Program-made: the position numbers and the translations under genes
Shown: one piece after another, positions 61,622 through 64,000 of the stretch
Position numbering within the stretch: position 1 is the stretch's first letter
How the letters are laid out: each line of letters opens with the position of its first letter
Assembly (NCBI GenBank): GCA_013180625.2
Contig: SNVD02012321.1
Span: 496,001 to 560,000 of the forward strand
From: Boswellia sacra
Lineage: Eukaryota > Streptophyta > Magnoliopsida > Sapindales > Burseraceae
Reading direction: 5' to 3'
DNA length: 64,000 nucleotides
Notes under the pieces: generated by a model
Told to the model about the DNA's origin: nothing
The model's database searches: none
What the model saw: only the letters and a program-made list of their open reading frames with translations

Positions 61622-64000
61622 CTAATCCTCTCCTGTCTCCTTCTTGCGATGCTCCTTTACAACAGGACAGTCGTAAATCTCCAATGTCTTCAATGTTGTA
61701 CTCTGATAAAGCTGGTCTGGTAAAGCCTTCAATTGGGGGCAAGATGACAGCTTCAAGAAATCAAGATATGGCATGATTGTAATACATTCTTCTCCCTCTT
61801 TTGTGATCCTACAATCCCACTCTTCCCAAATTTCCATACTCGAAAACTCGAGAAAATTCAATTTAGGAAAGAGAATACTAGAAGTAGATGATGATGTACC
61901 ATCACTTTCCAATCCCAAAAATTCGTTACCAACTCTTTTTACTTTCGTCATTCGCCATATGCTAAGTGATTCAAGAGATGGTAATTTTCCCAAAGGAGGT
62001 AAATGCTCGCAATTCATGCAATGGTCTAGAGTTAGCTTCCTCAGCTTGGTTAAAGACATTATCCACTTCGGAAAAACGTTGATGCCTTTGTACTGACCAA
62101 TCCACAATTCCCTTAAATTCTGAGGTGGTTCCAAGGCATCAAGGACTCCTTCATTGTCAGCTTTATGAGCCACTTCACTTTCATCATTGGTACTCCTCGT
62201 TACTTCTTCCTCATCAAAATACAAATCCAAATGAGTGAGATTTTTCTTGTTTTCAAGTTTTGCTTCTTCAGCCTCAACAACATCTATCACATTTCCCAAC
62301 CCACTAATACGAAGAGACCCTCCAAGGTGGTTCAAGTTTTTTACACAATCAAGTGTACATGCTTTCCTATCATTGCCACTGCCACTCACAATCAGTTTAC
62401 TTAATGTCCGAAGACAAGTTAATTGCTCAATTCCTCTTGGCATGTATTCTCCTGATGAAATCGGAAAATCTAAATGCCTCAGATTTCCTAATTTTTCTAT
62501 CTTTTGGGGTAACCTTTTGAATGTCTCACAGTTGGAGATGTCTAAGGTTTGTAAATTACGTAACTCACAAATTGTGTCAGGCAATTCCATGATGCCTAAC
62601 CCAGACAATTTAAGGTATCTCAAATGTATCAATTTTCCTATGTCTCTTGGAATCTCTTTGATTGAATATTCACTATTGTACATTTCTCCACTTATATGTA
62701 ATGTCCTTAAAAATGTTAATTGTTCAATTATCTTAGGAAGGACTTGCGAAAAATTTATGACTTCATGACAATTATCAATAAGAAGGCTATGTAACCCTTT
62801 AAAACTATATATGAAGTCAAGAAATGGAGTTTCTTGATTAAAAATTAGCATCAAATGACGGACGGTCTCGGTAAAAGAGTTTATGGCTGTCACTTCATCA
62901 CCATTCAATTTTACGAAACAGCACTCTTTCTTAGTGAGAAATTGAGCCAAATCATTTACCATACCATGCATTTTGCAACTTGTAACATGACCATCACAAT
63001 CCTTTTCAAACTCTTGGAAAAAAGATTGAATTGCTAAGGTGTTAAAACACTCTAGACCAATCATCTCCATCTCCTTATCATCATTTTCTGATCCAAGATA
63101 CCCTTGAGCCATCCATAAATTAATCAATTCATATTTATTCATCACATAATCTTTTGGAAATATAGCACAATATGAGAAACACCTTCTTATTATAGATGGC
63201 AAATCATTATAACTCAACAACAAAGGAGGCAAAATAGATCTTTCAAACTCTTTTAATTCCCACATCTCATTGTTTAAGGTATCATTCCACTCTTCCTTAG
63301 TTGTTTTAAACCTCAAAAGACTCCCAATAATCTTTGCAGCAAGAGGCAACCCATTGCACTTGGCTATAATTTTCCTACCAACATCTTCTAAGTCTTCACA
63401 ATCCTGAGAAGACCTTTCAAAAAATGCTAACTGTTTAAACAATGACCAATTCTCCTCATTCGGCAATTGGTTAACTGTGATAATATCCACTGATTTCATC
63501 ATATGTGCAACCGACATATTACGTGTGATAATTAAAATTTTACTTCCATGGACACCATTCATTAGACAATTATAGAACTGCTCCCATTTATTGTCTTCAG
63601 TCCAAACATCATCTAAAACCAGAAGAAATTTGTTTTGCATAATAGATTTACGAATATCTTGTAGACAATATTCTAAATCTTTCAAATTAGTGACAGAACC
63701 CCCTAGACCTTCAATGATCATTCTTGCAATCTTAAGCTCATCAAAAAAGTCTGAAATGCAAACCCATATTCTTTTATCAAAATTGTTTACAACTTCATCA
63801 TCGTTATAGGCAAATTGAGCAAGAGTTGTTTTGCCAATGCCTACCACCCCAACAAGTGAGATGGTATGGAGGCCTTCAGATTTTTTGCTGTCCTCACACA
63901 ACTTATACACTAAATTGTTTTTCTCATCATATCGACCACATATCTTAGACACATCTACAAAGGAGGTGCTAGGTACTCTCCCTCGTTTATCAGTTTTCTT
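61622..64000 (-). CDS. CC-NBS-LRR disease resistance protein (RGA-like), 5' end cut by window
   Basis: Intracellular immune receptor of the CNL class; the effector it detects is unknown. The frame is open from the right edge (64000) to the stop at 61622, 792 residues; the coiled-coil N-terminus lies outside. Numbering from the Met at 63952: P-loop GVVGIGKTT 35-43, RNBS-A-like FDKRIWVCISD 58-68, kinase-2 FLLVLDDVW 109-117 (the final W marks the non-TIR class), RNBS-B GSKILIITR 136-144, GLPL 201-204, RNBS-D-like CFSYCAIFPKDY 258-269. At 328-330 the MHD motif reads MHG, followed by MVNDLAQFLTKKE. Leucine-rich repeats run from about 395 to the end (LPDTICELRNLQTLDISNC). No stop or frameshift is seen, so the gene may be active. 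Confidence 0.93.
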   Translation of the reverse strand, partial: KKTDKRGRVPSTSFVDVSKICGRYDEKNNLVYKLCEDSKKSEGLHTISLVGVVGIGKTTLAQFAYNDDEVVNNFDKRIWVCISDFFDELKIARMIIEGLGGSVTNLKDLEYCLQDIRKSIMQNKFLLVLDDVWTEDNKWEQFYNCLMNGVHGSKILIITRNMSVAHMMKSVDIITVNQLPNEENWSLFKQLAFFERSSQDCEDLEDVGRKIIAKCNGLPLAAKIIGSLLRFKTTKEEWNDTLNNEMWELKEFERSILPPLLLSYNDLPSIIRRCFSYCAIFPKDYVMNKYELINLWMAQGYLGSENDDKEMEMIGLECFNTLAIQSFFQEFEKDCDGHVTSCKMHGMVNDLAQFLTKKECCFVKLNGDEVTAINSFTETVRHLMLIFNQETPFLDFIYSFKGLHSLLIDNCHEVINFSQVLPKIIEQLTFLRTLHISGEMYNSEYSIKEIPRDIGKLIHLRYLKLSGLGIMELPDTICELRNLQTLDISNCETFKRLPQKIEKLGNLRHLDFPISSGEYMPRGIEQLTCLRTLSKLIVSGSGNDRKACTLDCVKNLNHLGGSLRISGLGNVIDVVEAEEAKLENKKNLTHLDLYFDEEEVTRSTNDESEVAHKADNEGVLDALEPPQNLRELWIGQYKGINVFPKWIMSLTKLRKLTLDHCMNCEHLPPLGKLPSLESLSIWRMTKVKRVGNEFLGLESDGTSSSTSSILFPKLNFLEFSSMEIWEEWDCRITKEGEECITIMPYLDFLKLSSCPQLKALPDQLYQSTTLKTLEIYDCPVVKEHRKKETGED

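Overview
The window is nuclear DNA of a flowering plant. Protein-coding genes are split by many GT-AG introns, intergenic DNA is AT-rich, and there are plant-type LTR retrotransposons, LINE pieces and hAT elements. The genes are typical of a eudicot. The style of the CNL and LRR receptor kinase genes suggests a woody eudicot, perhaps Citrus or a relative, but that is only an impression.

Layout. 1-2817 (+): 3' half of an importin-4 (importin beta family) gene, eleven exons. 5533-8739 (+): an apparently intact LRR receptor-like kinase of the FLS2/EFR/Xa21 type with a non-RD kinase. A block of about 9.8 kb (about 1528-11313) holding importin exons 7-11, the kinase gene and its flanks has been duplicated in tandem. 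The second copy (about 11314-24317) holds a promoterless importin fragment (11382-14704), split by a 2084-bp solo LTR, a 691-bp hAT element, and a dead copy of the receptor kinase (18647-21855). The first copy carries its own 92-bp insertion with a 9-bp target duplication. The end of the block was duplicated again (24165-24917 and 24918-about 31637). The later copy took in a 535-bp hAT element and a degraded 5.2-kb Ty1/copia element. Each of these insertions has an empty site in the sister copy.

32185-34372 (-): an intact three-exon BTB/NPH3 protein. 37601-58741 (+): a 19-exon Arf GTPase-activating protein (BAR-PH-ArfGAP-ankyrin, AGD2/AGD4 type, 788 aa) spread over 21 kb. Its introns hold LINE remnants and a fairly young 5.3-kb Ty3/gypsy chromovirus in antisense, placed in the intron that splits the ArfGAP domain. 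61622-64000 (-): most of a CC-NBS-LRR resistance-type gene that runs off the right edge. Its MHD motif reads MHG.

The genes do not form one pathway. Two are immune receptor types (LRR-RLK and CNL), two are trafficking factors (nuclear import and Arf GAP), and one is a probable CUL3 adaptor. I found no gene system of a new kind. The main interest is the layered record of duplications and insertions, each with target-site duplications and empty-site controls inside the window, plus the MHG change in the CNL.
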